64,000 nt of DNA from Streptomyces canus (lineage in GTDB: Bacteria > Actinomycetota > Actinomycetes > Streptomycetales > Streptomycetaceae). Both the position numbers and the translations under genes were made by a program. Of this stretch, positions 55,941 through 63,994 are shown in pieces (position 1 is the first letter of the stretch; the number at the start of each line of letters is the position of its first letter). The stretch lies in the NCBI RefSeq assembly GCF_030815415.1, contig NZ_JAUSWW010000001.1:9176001-9240000 (forward strand), given 5' to 3'. The notes under the pieces were generated by a model. That model was not told where the DNA came from. It was given only the letters and a program-made list of their open reading frames with translations, and did no database searches.

Positions 55941-56405
55941 TCACACGGCGCTGCCGGCGCCGTAGGGGGCGTAGAGGTCCAGCAGCCGGACCCGAGCGGA
56001 GCGCAGGCGGTGGGCGAGCACGTCGCCGACCCATTGGGCGATGATGTGGCCCATGGCCGGGTCCTCCCGGCACATCATGCGGACGGCTGTGGCATCGAAC
56101 TCGTACGCCCTTACCAGCGTCGTCGCCGTGGCGCCCAGGTGCCAGGCGTGCGGGGTGAACAGCCAGGACCAGCCGACGAGTTCGTTGTGCCGGAGGATCT
56201 CGATCACGGCCGCGCTGCGGCCGGGCACGTGCATGTCGAGCTCGACCGTGCCCGTGCGGATGATCCAGAACCGGTCCGCCTTGCCGCCTTCCTCGAACAG
56301 CCGTGCCCCTTGGGGGAACGAGACTTCGCGGGCGACGCGCATGAGCCGCTGCCGGTGCTCGGCGGGCAGGGCCCGCAGCATGCTGGGCGTGGGGGTGGTG
56401 ATCAC
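55941..56405 (-). CDS. Crp-like cyclic nucleotide-binding domain protein lacking a DNA-binding domain
   Basis: A 154-aa single cNMP-binding beta-roll, paralogous to the product of 4582-5034. FPQGARLFEEGGKADRFWII, ELVGWSWLFTPHAWH and LVRAYEFDATAVRMMC are near copies of the other protein. No helix-turn-helix follows. GTG 56405 has GGGAGG in front. Two GGGCC-N4-GGCCC dyads lie upstream at 56472-56506. It probably senses a small ligand and acts on a partner protein within the dormancy-type module; this is inference. Confidence 0.82.
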   Translation of the reverse strand: MITTPTPSMLRALPAEHRQRLMRVAREVSFPQGARLFEEGGKADRFWIIRTGTVELDMHVPGRSAAVIEILRHNELVGWSWLFTPHAWHLGATATTLVRAYEFDATAVRMMCREDPAMGHIIAQWVGDVLAHRLRSARVRLLDLYAPYGAGSAV

Positions 56406-56471
56406 GGCGTGCCTCCCGACGGTGTAGGACCTGCCATGCCCAGGCTCCGCCCGCCGACGACGGCGGTCCAT

Positions 56472-56506
56472 GGGCCACCCGGCCCCTGGACCGGGCCGGC
56501 CGGCCC
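56472..56506. promoter_or_regulatory. Tandem DevR/OsdR-type boxes upstream of the cyclic-nucleotide-domain gene
   Basis: GGGCC-ACCC-GGCCC (56472-56485) and GGGCC-GGCC-GGCCC (56493-56506) are two dyads whose centres are 21 bp apart, about two helical turns. They lie 67-101 bp before the GTG at 56405. The spacing suits cooperative binding by a response-regulator dimer pair. Confidence 0.6.
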
Positions 56507-56532
56507 CGAGGCCCCGCATGGCCCCGTCTCCG

Positions 56533-58269
56533 CTACTTCGCCGTGGTCTCCTCGGGGTTCGCTTCGCTCCACTGCCGGTAGGCGGCCACCGCCGTCGGCA
56601 GGGTGGGGAAGATGTGGTCGGTGCCGACGGAGTCCGTGAGGCCGTACGCCTCCAGGTCGTCCAGGAGGTCCTGCTTGACCCGGGCCAGGGCGAACACGAT
56701 GCCGCGCCCGGCGAGTTCGCGGCGCAGTTCGTCGACCGCGTCGAGTGCGGTGATGTCGACCTCCACGTTGGCCTCGGTGTTGAGGACGAACCAGCGGACG
56801 GGCCGGGTCTGTTCGTCGACGGCGGCCAGGGCGCGGCGGCGGAAGTCCTCGGCGTTGGCGAAGAACAGCGGTGAGTCGTAGCGGTAGACCAGCAATCCGG
56901 GAATCGTGCGGGCCTGCGGGTAGTCGTCGACGTCGTGCATGCCCGCGATCCCGGGCACCAGGCCTTCGACGGCGTCGTGCGGACGGGCCACCCGGACCAG
57001 CAGCTCCGCCACCGACAGACCGACGGCGACGAGCACGCCGTAGAGGATGTCGAGGGCGAGCACCCCGGCCAGGCAGCCCAGGGCGAGCAGGAGTTCACGG
57101 CGGCGGAAGGACGCCAGGCGGCGGAAGCCCGCGAGGTCGATCATGCGGACGGCGGCGTAGACGACGAGCGCGCCGAGCACGGCGGACGGCGTGCGGGCGA
57201 GCAGAGGGCTGAGGAACAGCAGGACGGCGAGGACCACGACACCGGCGACCAGGGAGTACGCCTGACTGCGGGCGCCCGCCGAGGAGGCGAGCGCGGTGCG
57301 GCTGGCGCTGCTGCTGACGGGGAAGCCGTGCAGGAGGCCCGCGCCGAGGTTGGCCGCGCCCAGCGCCAGGAATTCCTGGTCGGCGTCGAGGCCGGGGCCC
57401 TTGTCCTCCTCGCGTCCGGCGAACGCCCGCGCGGTGAGGACGAAGTCGGTGTACGCGACCAGGAGCACTCCGAGGGCGGGCAGGACGAGATGCGGCACCT
57501 CGCTCCAGTCCGGCCACGCGAGGCCGGGCAGGCCGGACGGGACCTCGCCGATCACCTTGATGCCGTACCGGTCGTCGAGGTCGAACACCACCGCGGCCGC
57601 CGTGCCCAGAACCACGGCCAGCAGAGGGCCGGGTACGGCGCGGACATACTTGGTCGCCGCGAAGAGGAACGCGAGCACGGCGGCCGAGAGAGCCACTGTG
57701 GACAGACGGGCGTCGGGCAAGTTCCCCGCGAAGGACCACAGTTGGGGGAAGAAAGTGGTTCCTGCCGACCCCACGCCGGTGAGTTTCGGCAGCTGGTCGA
57801 CCATCATGATCAGCGCGACGCCCGCCAGGTAGCCGATCAGGACCGGCCGGGAGAGCAGGTCGGCGAGGAAGCCCAGCCGCACCGCCCGCGCCACCAGGCA
57901 CAGGAGGCCGACCGTGACCGCGAGGGTGGCCGCCAGGGTCGCGTAGCGCCCGGGGGCGCCGGCCGCCAGGGGGGCGACCACGGTGGCGGTCATCAGCGCG
58001 GTCGTGGACTCGGGGCCGACCGAGAGCAGCCGCGAGGAGCCGAGGAGCGCGTACACGCCGAGGGCGGGCAGGATCGCCCACAGTCCGGCGACCGGCGGCA
58101 GTCCGGCGACGCCCGCGTACGCCATGACCTGCGGCACCAGATACGCGGCCACGGTGACCCCGGCCAGCAGATCGCCTCGCACCCAGGCACGTCGATAGCC
58201 GCTGAGCGGTCCGAGCCCGGGCACCGAACGCCGCCACCCCGGGACGTGTCCACCCGTGCTCCGGGACAT
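56533..58269 (-). CDS. SulP family anion transporter with STAS domain
   Basis: A 578-aa permease. About 10-12 hydrophobic segments fill residues 30-420, with the SulP pattern GYRRAWVRGDLLAGVTVAAY, LVPQVMAYAGVAGLPP and GLLHGFPVSSSASRTAL. A C-terminal STAS domain follows (about 455-560, RYDSPLFFANAEDFRRRALA, then VDITALDAVDELRRELAG). SulP proteins carry sulfate, bicarbonate or other anions. ATG 58269 is divergent from the universal stress gene at 58505, and the 235-bp gap holds two DevR/OsdR-type boxes. Confidence 0.93.
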   Translation of the reverse strand: MSRSTGGHVPGWRRSVPGLGPLSGYRRAWVRGDLLAGVTVAAYLVPQVMAYAGVAGLPPVAGLWAILPALGVYALLGSSRLLSVGPESTTALMTATVVAPLAAGAPGRYATLAATLAVTVGLLCLVARAVRLGFLADLLSRPVLIGYLAGVALIMMVDQLPKLTGVGSAGTTFFPQLWSFAGNLPDARLSTVALSAAVLAFLFAATKYVRAVPGPLLAVVLGTAAAVVFDLDDRYGIKVIGEVPSGLPGLAWPDWSEVPHLVLPALGVLLVAYTDFVLTARAFAGREEDKGPGLDADQEFLALGAANLGAGLLHGFPVSSSASRTALASSAGARSQAYSLVAGVVVLAVLLFLSPLLARTPSAVLGALVVYAAVRMIDLAGFRRLASFRRRELLLALGCLAGVLALDILYGVLVAVGLSVAELLVRVARPHDAVEGLVPGIAGMHDVDDYPQARTIPGLLVYRYDSPLFFANAEDFRRRALAAVDEQTRPVRWFVLNTEANVEVDITALDAVDELRRELAGRGIVFALARVKQDLLDDLEAYGLTDSVGTDHIFPTLPTAVAAYRQWSEANPEETTAK

Positions 58270-58400
58270 GGGCCGCCTCTCTCCGTCCGGTACGGGAGCC
58301 CCGGCGATGTGCCGTCGGTGCGCCGAGCTCGATCATGCACCCCGACGGGCCCTGTGGACAGGCCGGACTCCCGTGCGCCTGCCGAACCGGCACCCGCCTG

Positions 58401-58434
58401 GGCCGGTCGGCCCCGGGTCGGGACATGCGGCCCC
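58401..58434. promoter_or_regulatory. Tandem DevR/OsdR-type boxes between SulP and universal stress genes
   Basis: GGGCC-GGTC-GGCCC (58401-58414) and GGGAC-ATGC-GGCCC (58421-58434) are dyads with centres 20 bp apart. They lie about 70-105 bp before the ATG at 58505, and 130-165 bp before the divergent SulP start. The second matches the GGGAC-N4-G(T/G)CCC form well. A weaker element, GGGCC-CTGT-GGACA, is at 58347-58360. Confidence 0.65.
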
Positions 58435-58504
58435 TGCCGGGAGCCTCGGCCGGGGACGATGCTGGCATCAGGACCCGATGCAGCGGATTCGGAAGGTGAA
58501 CCTC

Positions 58505-59410
58505 ATGACCCGCACGATCACCGTCGGTCTGGACGGCTCGGCCGAGAGCCGTGCCGCGGCCGAATGGGCGGCCCGCGAGGCACGGTCGCTCGGCCTGCCG
58601 CTGAAGCTGGTCCACGTCTGGGAGCCCGTACCGGAGCCCATGGCACAGGCACCGCTGCGGGGCGCGGAGACGCAGGCGCACTGGACCGAGCGGATCCCGC
58701 GGGAGGCGGCCGCGGGCCTCCGGTTGCGCCATCCCGGCCTCGATGTGACCACCGAGCAGCTGTCCGGTCATCCCGCGGACGTTCTGGCGAGCGCGGCGAA
58801 GGACGCCGAACTGCTGGTGCTGGGCTCTCGCGGGCTGAGCGGGATCGGCGGGTTCATGGTCGGCTCGGTCGGCCTGTCGGTCGTGGCGCACGCCGAGCGG
58901 CCGGTCGTCCTGGTCCGGGCCGGTGAGCAGGCCGCCAACGAGCACGAGATGGATCCCGTCGGCATCCCGTCCGCGGCCACCGCTTTCCGGCCCGTCGTCC
59001 TCGGCCTCGACATCGGGAGCCCGGACGAGGAGCTGCTCGGGTTCGCGTTCGCCGCAGCGGCCCGCCGTGCCACGTCCCTGCGGGTCGTCCACGGCTGGAA
59101 CCCGCCCCCGTACTACGCCTACGGGCTCGCCTCGGACCTCGAACTCCATGGAGAACTGGCCCGACGCGAGGCCACCGCGCTGGCCGAGGTCCTGTCGCCG
59201 TGGCGCAAGAAGCACCCGGACGTCGAGATCACGGAGGAGTCCCCCTACGGCACCCCCGGCAACCATCTCGTCGACGCCTCCCGCGAGGCCTCGCTGGTTG
59301 TCGTCGGCCGCCGTATCCGCCGCAGCCCGTTCGGCGCCCACATCGGCCCTGTCACGCACACCGTCCTGCACCACTCCGCCGCCCCCGTCGCCGTCGTCCC
59401 CCACTCCTGA
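58505..59410 (+). CDS. Universal stress protein (two UspA domains)
   Basis: A 301-aa protein with tandem UspA domains. Domain 1 (about 1-143) starts TITVGLDGSAESRAAAEWAA and has LLVLGSRGLSGIGGFMVGSV, the G-2x-G-9x-G(S/T) ATP-binding loop. Domain 2 (about 155-300) has PVVLGLDIGSPDEELLGFAF and ends HTVLHHSAAPVAVVPHS. ATG 58505 follows GAAGGTGAA. It is likely under the tandem dyads upstream. Paired-domain USPs of this type are prominent members of DevR/OsdR regulons. Confidence 0.94.
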   Translation: MTRTITVGLDGSAESRAAAEWAAREARSLGLPLKLVHVWEPVPEPMAQAPLRGAETQAHWTERIPREAAAGLRLRHPGLDVTTEQLSGHPADVLASAAKDAELLVLGSRGLSGIGGFMVGSVGLSVVAHAERPVVLVRAGEQAANEHEMDPVGIPSAATAFRPVVLGLDIGSPDEELLGFAFAAAARRATSLRVVHGWNPPPYYAYGLASDLELHGELARREATALAEVLSPWRKKHPDVEITEESPYGTPGNHLVDASREASLVVVGRRIRRSPFGAHIGPVTHTVLHHSAAPVAVVPHS

Positions 59411-59487
59411 GGAGGAGCAGCCATGCAGGCAGCGGCCGGACGCACCCGAGTGATCCGATTCGACCTCGGTACGGGAAGGTGAGGGCG

Positions 59488-60396
59488 ATGGACCTGCCGG
59501 TCGTCGTCGGGGTGGACGGTTCCGAGTCGGGCCTGCGCGCAGTCGACTGGGCCGCCGACGAGGCCGTCCGGCGCGGGGCGCCGCTGCGCCTCGTGTACGC
59601 CTCGCTGTGGGAGCGGTACGAGGGCGCCCGGCTCGCCGGGGACCCGGGCGAGCCGTATGAGCGGTTGCGGGCCGAGGACATCGTCGAGACCGCGGCCCGT
59701 CGTGCCCACGGTCGCCGGCCCGACCTGAAGATCTCCACCGAGGTGGTGGCCGAGGAGCCCGAGTACGTGCTGGTGAGGGAGAGCAGGAGCGCCTCGTTGT
59801 TGGTGACGGGCAGCCGAGGCCGCAGCGCCCTCGCCGAGGCTCTGTCGGGTTCCGTGAGCTTGACCGTGGCGGGTCACGCGCACTGCCCGATGGTCGTCGT
59901 GCGGGGCAGCCATGACAACCAGGCCCGGACCGGCACGCACGGTCGTGTCGTCGTCGGGGTCGCGGAGAAGCCGACGGGCTCGGCAGCGCTGGGCTTCGCC
60001 TACGAGGAGGCGCGGCGACGTGGGGTGCCGCTGGAGGCCGTACGGGCCTGGCGGTGCCCCGCGCACGAAACCACCGGCCATCCGCTGCTCGCCGCAGAGC
60101 CCGCCAGGCTGCACGAACAGCGGGCGGCCGAGCAACTCGAAGCGGCACTCCAGGACGCCCCGGCCGATGTAGAGCTGCACCGCCGCACCGTCGAGGGCCA
60201 CACCCGGACCGCACTGGTGAACGCCTCGCGCGACGCCGACCTCCTGGTCATCGGAGCCCGGCGCCATCAACGCCACTTCGGGCTCCAACTGGGCCGGGTG
60301 GCCCATGGAGTACTGCACCACTCCGCCTGCCCGGTCGCCATCGTGCCCGTGACCTGCACGACCTGGCGATCCAGCGGCTGTTCGCCACGGGCATGA
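59488..60396 (+). CDS. Universal stress protein with an abnormal C-terminal tail
   Basis: A 302-aa tandem UspA protein. Domain 1 begins PVVVGVDGSESGLRAVDWAA and has LLVTGSRGRSALAEALSGSV. Domain 2 ends VAHGVLHHSACPVAIVPV at about residue 288, where USPs normally stop. Here 14 further residues (TCTTWRSSGCSPRA) are read from kinase sequence in the wrong frame. The stop TGA overlaps an in-frame ATG of the kinase remnant (ATGA at 60393). ATG 59488 follows GGGAAGGTGAGGG and lies 77 bp after the first universal stress gene, so the two are an operon. Confidence 0.9.
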   Translation: MDLPVVVGVDGSESGLRAVDWAADEAVRRGAPLRLVYASLWERYEGARLAGDPGEPYERLRAEDIVETAARRAHGRRPDLKISTEVVAEEPEYVLVRESRSASLLVTGSRGRSALAEALSGSVSLTVAGHAHCPMVVVRGSHDNQARTGTHGRVVVGVAEKPTGSAALGFAYEEARRRGVPLEAVRAWRCPAHETTGHPLLAAEPARLHEQRAAEQLEAALQDAPADVELHRRTVEGHTRTALVNASRDADLLVIGARRHQRHFGLQLGRVAHGVLHHSACPVAIVPVTCTTWRSSGCSPRA

Positions 60397-60956
60397 CCCT
60401 GCAGAGCGCGGGCCGCTTCATCGATCACCCCGAGGCCTCCGAGCGCGTGGTGCGCGCCGTGGACGATCTCGACGAGACCATCAAGATCATCAGGTCGACG
60501 ATCTTCGGTCTGCGGGCGCGCGGGGGCGTCGGCGGCGCCGGTCTGCGGGCGCGCGGGGGCGTCGGCGGCGCCGGTCTGCGGGCGCGTGCGGTGCGGATCG
60601 TGGGCGAGGCGGCGCCGGTGCTGGGCTTCGCGCCCAGCGTGCGGATGGAGGGGTTGCTGGACACCCGGGTGTCGCGCGAGATCGCCGACCATGTGGTGGC
60701 GGTGCTCTCCGAGGCGCTCACCAACATCGCCCGGCACGCGCGGGCCGGGCGCGCCGACGTCGTGCTCACGGAGGACTCCCGCCATGTGCGCCTCACCATC
60801 TCCGACGACGGCGTCGGCATCCCGTCCGAGGGTCGTCGCAGCGGGTTGCGCAACATGGCGGAGCGGGCCCAGCAGCTGGGCGGGGAACTGGAGTTGAGCC
60901 GCTTGCCGGACGGCGGCACCGCGTTGGTGTGGTGGGTGCCGGTGCCGGCGGAGTAG
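60345..60956 (+). pseudogene. 3' remnant of a DevS/OsdK-like sensor histidine kinase
   Basis: This frame begins at ARDLHDLAIQRLFATGMTLQ, the phospho-acceptor helix of DevS-type kinases (His codon at 60357-60359), and continues to the N box EALTNIARHARAGRAD, the G box ISDDGVGIPSEG and the end PDGGTALVWWVP. The GAF sensor domains and the start are gone; upstream sequence is the universal stress gene in another frame. The two homologies overlap by GCCCGTG (60345-60351), as in a microhomology deletion. An internal ATG at 60393 could yield about 187 residues of ATPase domain without the His. A 33-bp tandem repeat lies inside. Confidence 0.82.
60507..60586 (+). repeat. 33-bp tandem duplication within the kinase remnant
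   Basis: A 33-base unit (60507-60539) is repeated exactly at 60540-60572, followed by 14 bases of a third copy (60573-60586). It encodes GLRARGGVGGA twice in frame, between the dimerisation helix and ATPase domain. Being a multiple of three, it keeps the frame. It may have arisen by slippage in a gene under relaxed selection. Confidence 0.9.
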
Positions 60957-60985
60957 GGGATTCGGAAGAGGCGGACACCGCCCGC

Positions 60986-61022
60986 GCGGCGCCCTGCCGC
61001 CGTCAGACCGGCCGGGCGCCGC
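60986..61022. terminator. Convergent hairpin terminator
   Basis: GCGGCGCCC (60986-60994) and GGGCGCCGC (61014-61022) pair perfectly over 9 bases with a 19-base loop. The element lies between the kinase remnant and the convergent LLM oxidoreductase stop at 61041, so it could serve both strands. There is no T-tract. Confidence 0.55.
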
Positions 61023-61040
61023 CTCCTGGACGGGCCCGCG

Positions 61041-62069
61041 TCAGGCGGACGGCTGCCAGCCGAGCGCCGGTCCGAGCCGTGTGGCCATGTCCGTGAGGAT
61101 CTGCACATAGTCCTCGTGGTCGAAGGTGAACGGCAGCGCGAAGGCGACCTCGTCGACCTCGCGGAACGCGACGTGCGCGTGCAGCCGTTCGGCGATCTCG
61201 GCCGAGGTGCCGACGATGTCCGGCGCGAACATCAGACGGGCCGGGCCCTGCGGCGACGTGGTGCGAGGGGTGCGCTTTTCCGCGTACTCCTCGTACCGCG
61301 CGCGCTGTTCGGGTGTGGCCGAGTCGGTGGGAATGACGACCAGGCCCTGGGAGACGCGAGCGGTCTCGCCGTCGGGGTGGTGGTCACGGAAGGCCCGGAT
61401 GTGGGAGAGCTGGATCCGGGCGAAGTCCGTTGTCTCCTCCGGGGCTTCGGCCTTGACGACGCTGCTGGTCAGGAAGTTCATGCCGTGCTCACCGGCCCAG
61501 CGCGCCGAACTCAGACTGCCGCCGCCGTACCAGAGGCGCCGGCCAAGACCGGGGGAGTGCGGCTGCACCCGGTCGGAGAACACCTCGAAGCCCTCGACGC
61601 CGCTGAAGTCGGTCGCCGGCTTGCCGCGCATGAAGTCCAGCAGCCGCCGCACCCGCTCGTAGGAGAAGTCCTCGACGTCGGCGGTGTCCGGGTAGAGCGC
61701 GCCCTTGACCTGGTCGTAGTGCATCGGCGGGCCCACGCTCACGCCCGGGTTGATCCGGCCGCCGGACAGGAGGTCGACCGTCGCCAGGTCCTCGGCCAGC
61801 CGCAGCGGGTTCTCCCAGCCGAGCGGGATGACCGCGGTGCCGAGCTCGATACGGCTCGTGCGCTGCGAGGCCGCCGCCATGACGGCGACCGGGGAGGAGA
61901 TGCCGTACTGGAGGTGCCGGTGGCGCAGCCAGGCGCTGTCGAAGCCGAGCCGCTCGCCCAGCTCGATGATCTCCAGCGTGGACTCGTGGCCGCGGCGCGG
62001 ATCCGCGTCGTCGAAGAGGCCGATGGTCAAGAAGCCCAGCTTGCGCAACGGGCGAGAGGTGGGGGGCAC
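61041..62069 (-). CDS. LLM class flavin-dependent oxidoreductase
   Basis: A 342-aa luciferase-like monooxygenase. LGFLTIGLFDDADPRRGHES, then ERLGFDSAWLRHRHLQYG, matches the family start. RIELGTAVIPLGWENPLRLA and VDLLSGGRINPGVSVG are the flavin-site blocks. VGTSAEIAERLHAHVAFREV is the conserved C-terminal helix. FMN or F420 may be the cofactor; the sequence does not decide. GTG 62069 follows TGGAGGAGCC. It is not obviously linked to the metallophosphoesterase gene 82 bp upstream on the same strand. Confidence 0.92.
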   Translation of the reverse strand: MPPTSRPLRKLGFLTIGLFDDADPRRGHESTLEIIELGERLGFDSAWLRHRHLQYGISSPVAVMAAASQRTSRIELGTAVIPLGWENPLRLAEDLATVDLLSGGRINPGVSVGPPMHYDQVKGALYPDTADVEDFSYERVRRLLDFMRGKPATDFSGVEGFEVFSDRVQPHSPGLGRRLWYGGGSLSSARWAGEHGMNFLTSSVVKAEAPEETTDFARIQLSHIRAFRDHHPDGETARVSQGLVVIPTDSATPEQRARYEEYAEKRTPRTTSPQGPARLMFAPDIVGTSAEIAERLHAHVAFREVDEVAFALPFTFDHEDYVQILTDMATRLGPALGWQPSA

Positions 62070-62151
62070 CGGCTCCTCCAGGTGAGCACCGATCGACGTC
62101 GTACAGCTGGGGCAACTTGATCGGGGCCCGCGATGTTCCCCGCCGCCGCGA

Positions 62152-63654
62152 TCAGATCAGGGGGATGGTGACCTCGTCCTCGACCGGCGGGTCCAGCTCC
62201 TGGCGGAGATTGCCCGTGGCCGCGTGGCAGCGCAGTCGGATCGCCTCCGGGGTGACGTCCAGGCGCAGGAAGCACTTGAAGAACGGCGGGCTGTAGGTTG
62301 CCGAGCTGGGGGAGAACAGCTGCGTGTAGATCTTGCGGACCGGGAGCCGGAACCGCGAGGTGCGGTCGGGGCGGCCGCCCGCGCCCAGCAGACTGGCGAC
62401 CAGACGGGTGCGGAAGGTCACGCGGGCGGGCCGGCCCGGGGAGCGGGTCAGGGGGATGCCCAGGCGCTCGGCGATCACGGCCGCCGCGTCTGCCTCGGTG
62501 AGGGTGAAGAAGCGGCGCAGCCGCAGTCGGCGCCCGTACAGGGTGCTGTAGAAGGCGAGGGAGTCGCCGCGCAGCGGATAGCAGCGGAAGTCCTGCTCCG
62601 TGACGTTCGCGACGGAGACGCGCGGGATGGTGTGGGTGGCGTGCATGAAGGCACCGCCGCCTCCCGAGACGACGTACTGGATGGTGCGGCCGTCCACGTC
62701 GACGGGGTAGCGCTGGTAGTTGTGGATGTCGCCGCCTATCGCCGCGACGTAGTGGTGCTCAGGGTCGCGGACGATGTCGTCGACCGTGCCGCCCCCGTCG
62801 ATGGGGCAGGGGTGGTGCTCCCCGTCCACGTACAGGGGCGATCCGGTGATGAGGAGCTTCGGGCGCGGGCCCTGGGACACCTCGCGGAGCCACGCGCCCT
62901 GCTCGGCGTCGATCGTCCCCAGCAGTCCGGTGTCGATGCCTATGATCCGCACCGGCCCGGCGTCGATCGCCCAGTACGGACCGGGCTGGACCGCCTGTTG
63001 GCTGCTCGCGGAACGCAACCGCCGTGCCTGGTCCAGGCGTTGTCCGTCGCACGGGTTCGGACGGTGCCAGAGCAGGGAGCGCAGCCAGGCCCGGCTGAGA
63101 GGGCGCGGCCTGGGCTCGGGGGTGAGGGCCGGGGTGTCGGCGCAGAAGACGCGCATGAACGCGCCGAGGTCCTCGTACCAGTCGTGGTTGCCCGGTATCG
63201 CGTATATGGGCGCCGGGTAGTCCCGGTACGGGCGGAAGAACTTCGTGTCGTAGTCGTCGGCGCTGCCCACCGGGTAGATCACGTCACTGGCGACGACGGA
63301 GAAACGGGTGTCCTGACTGACCTTCAGGAAGCCGGGCACGACGGCGTACTGGGGCGCGTCGCCCTCTCCGGTGTCGCCGATCACCATGAAGGAGAACCGG
63401 TCCGGGTCGTCCCGCCGGATCACCTTGTCCGCGGGCGCTCCGGCCGCCGCCCGCTGGGCCACCCAACGGCTGCGGGTACGGCCGGTGGGGTCCCCGAACC
63501 AGGAGGCCAGCAGGCCGTTGCGGGCCGCCCACAGGGTCCGCGGGTCGAGCCACGAGAGCTTCTCGACCCTGGGCGGCATCAGCTGCTCGTACGCGCCGGG
63601 TTCTGCGGCGCCCCAGCCGGCGCCCTCGGCGGTATCGCGTGATGAGTCAGACAC
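62152..63654 (-). CDS. Calcineurin-like metallophosphoesterase
   Basis: A 500-aa hydrolase. FSFMVIGDTGEGDAPQ (about 88-103) is the GDxG motif, VVASDVIYPVGSADDYD replaces the usual GDx(V/N)Y-type second motif, YAIPGNHDWYEDL is the GNHD motif, and IGGDIHNYQRY the late GH/DxH motif. The second motif has SD where GD is usual. The C-terminal 180 residues (from about 320) are an extra domain of no recognised family. No signal peptide is seen. The GTG at 63654 lacks a ribosome binding site but has TACGGT six bases upstream (63666-63661), suggesting a leaderless message. Confidence 0.88.
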   Translation of the reverse strand: MSDSSRDTAEGAGWGAAEPGAYEQLMPPRVEKLSWLDPRTLWAARNGLLASWFGDPTGRTRSRWVAQRAAAGAPADKVIRRDDPDRFSFMVIGDTGEGDAPQYAVVPGFLKVSQDTRFSVVASDVIYPVGSADDYDTKFFRPYRDYPAPIYAIPGNHDWYEDLGAFMRVFCADTPALTPEPRPRPLSRAWLRSLLWHRPNPCDGQRLDQARRLRSASSQQAVQPGPYWAIDAGPVRIIGIDTGLLGTIDAEQGAWLREVSQGPRPKLLITGSPLYVDGEHHPCPIDGGGTVDDIVRDPEHHYVAAIGGDIHNYQRYPVDVDGRTIQYVVSGGGGAFMHATHTIPRVSVANVTEQDFRCYPLRGDSLAFYSTLYGRRLRLRRFFTLTEADAAAVIAERLGIPLTRSPGRPARVTFRTRLVASLLGAGGRPDRTSRFRLPVRKIYTQLFSPSSATYSPPFFKCFLRLDVTPEAIRLRCHAATGNLRQELDPPVEDEVTIPLI

Positions 63655-63757
63655 CGGTGCACCGTAACAATGGGCCGGCGGGGGCCGAGCAGGGGGAGGG
63701 CCGTCCTGCCGCTCGTGAACGCCGCTGGGGTGAGCGGCTGTTGGCGGGAGGTGCCGG

Positions 63758-63994
63758 TCACCACTCGCCGGTGCGGTGCGATGCCTCGTACGGGTGCGAC
63801 CGGGCGTGCGGGCGGGCCGCGGGCGGGTCGAAGGCCGAACTGTGCCGTGGTGCGGCCGGTTCCTCCGCGGGCGTCTCGGCGGGGCGCCGGCGGGAGGTGG
63901 GGCGGTTCCCGTCGCCGTCGCCCAGGACGAGCAGGGGGTCGAACATCACGACCACGCCGGCGAGTACGAGGAAGATGACCGGTCCCAGCAGCAT
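63758..63994 (-). CDS. Small single-pass membrane protein, possibly cut by the window edge
   Basis: 78 residues can be read. A hydrophobic N-terminal helix (LGPVIFLVLAGVVVMFDPLL) is followed by a polar, proline- and arginine-rich tail (RPAETPAEEPAAPRHSSAFD). An ATG is present at 63994, but only six bases lie beyond it, so the true start may be outside the window. No family is recognised. The layout suggests a membrane-anchored protein with a disordered cytoplasmic tail. Confidence 0.5.
   Translation of the reverse strand: MLLGPVIFLVLAGVVVMFDPLLVLGDGDGNRPTSRRRPAETPAEEPAAPRHSSAFDPPAARPHARSHPYEASHRTGEW

Noticed and set aside
57095..60214. A 1039-codon minus-strand open frame opposite the universal stress genes
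   Set aside because: Arg/Pro/Gly-rich translation without any domain, antisense to three genes with clear motifs; a GC-content artefact.
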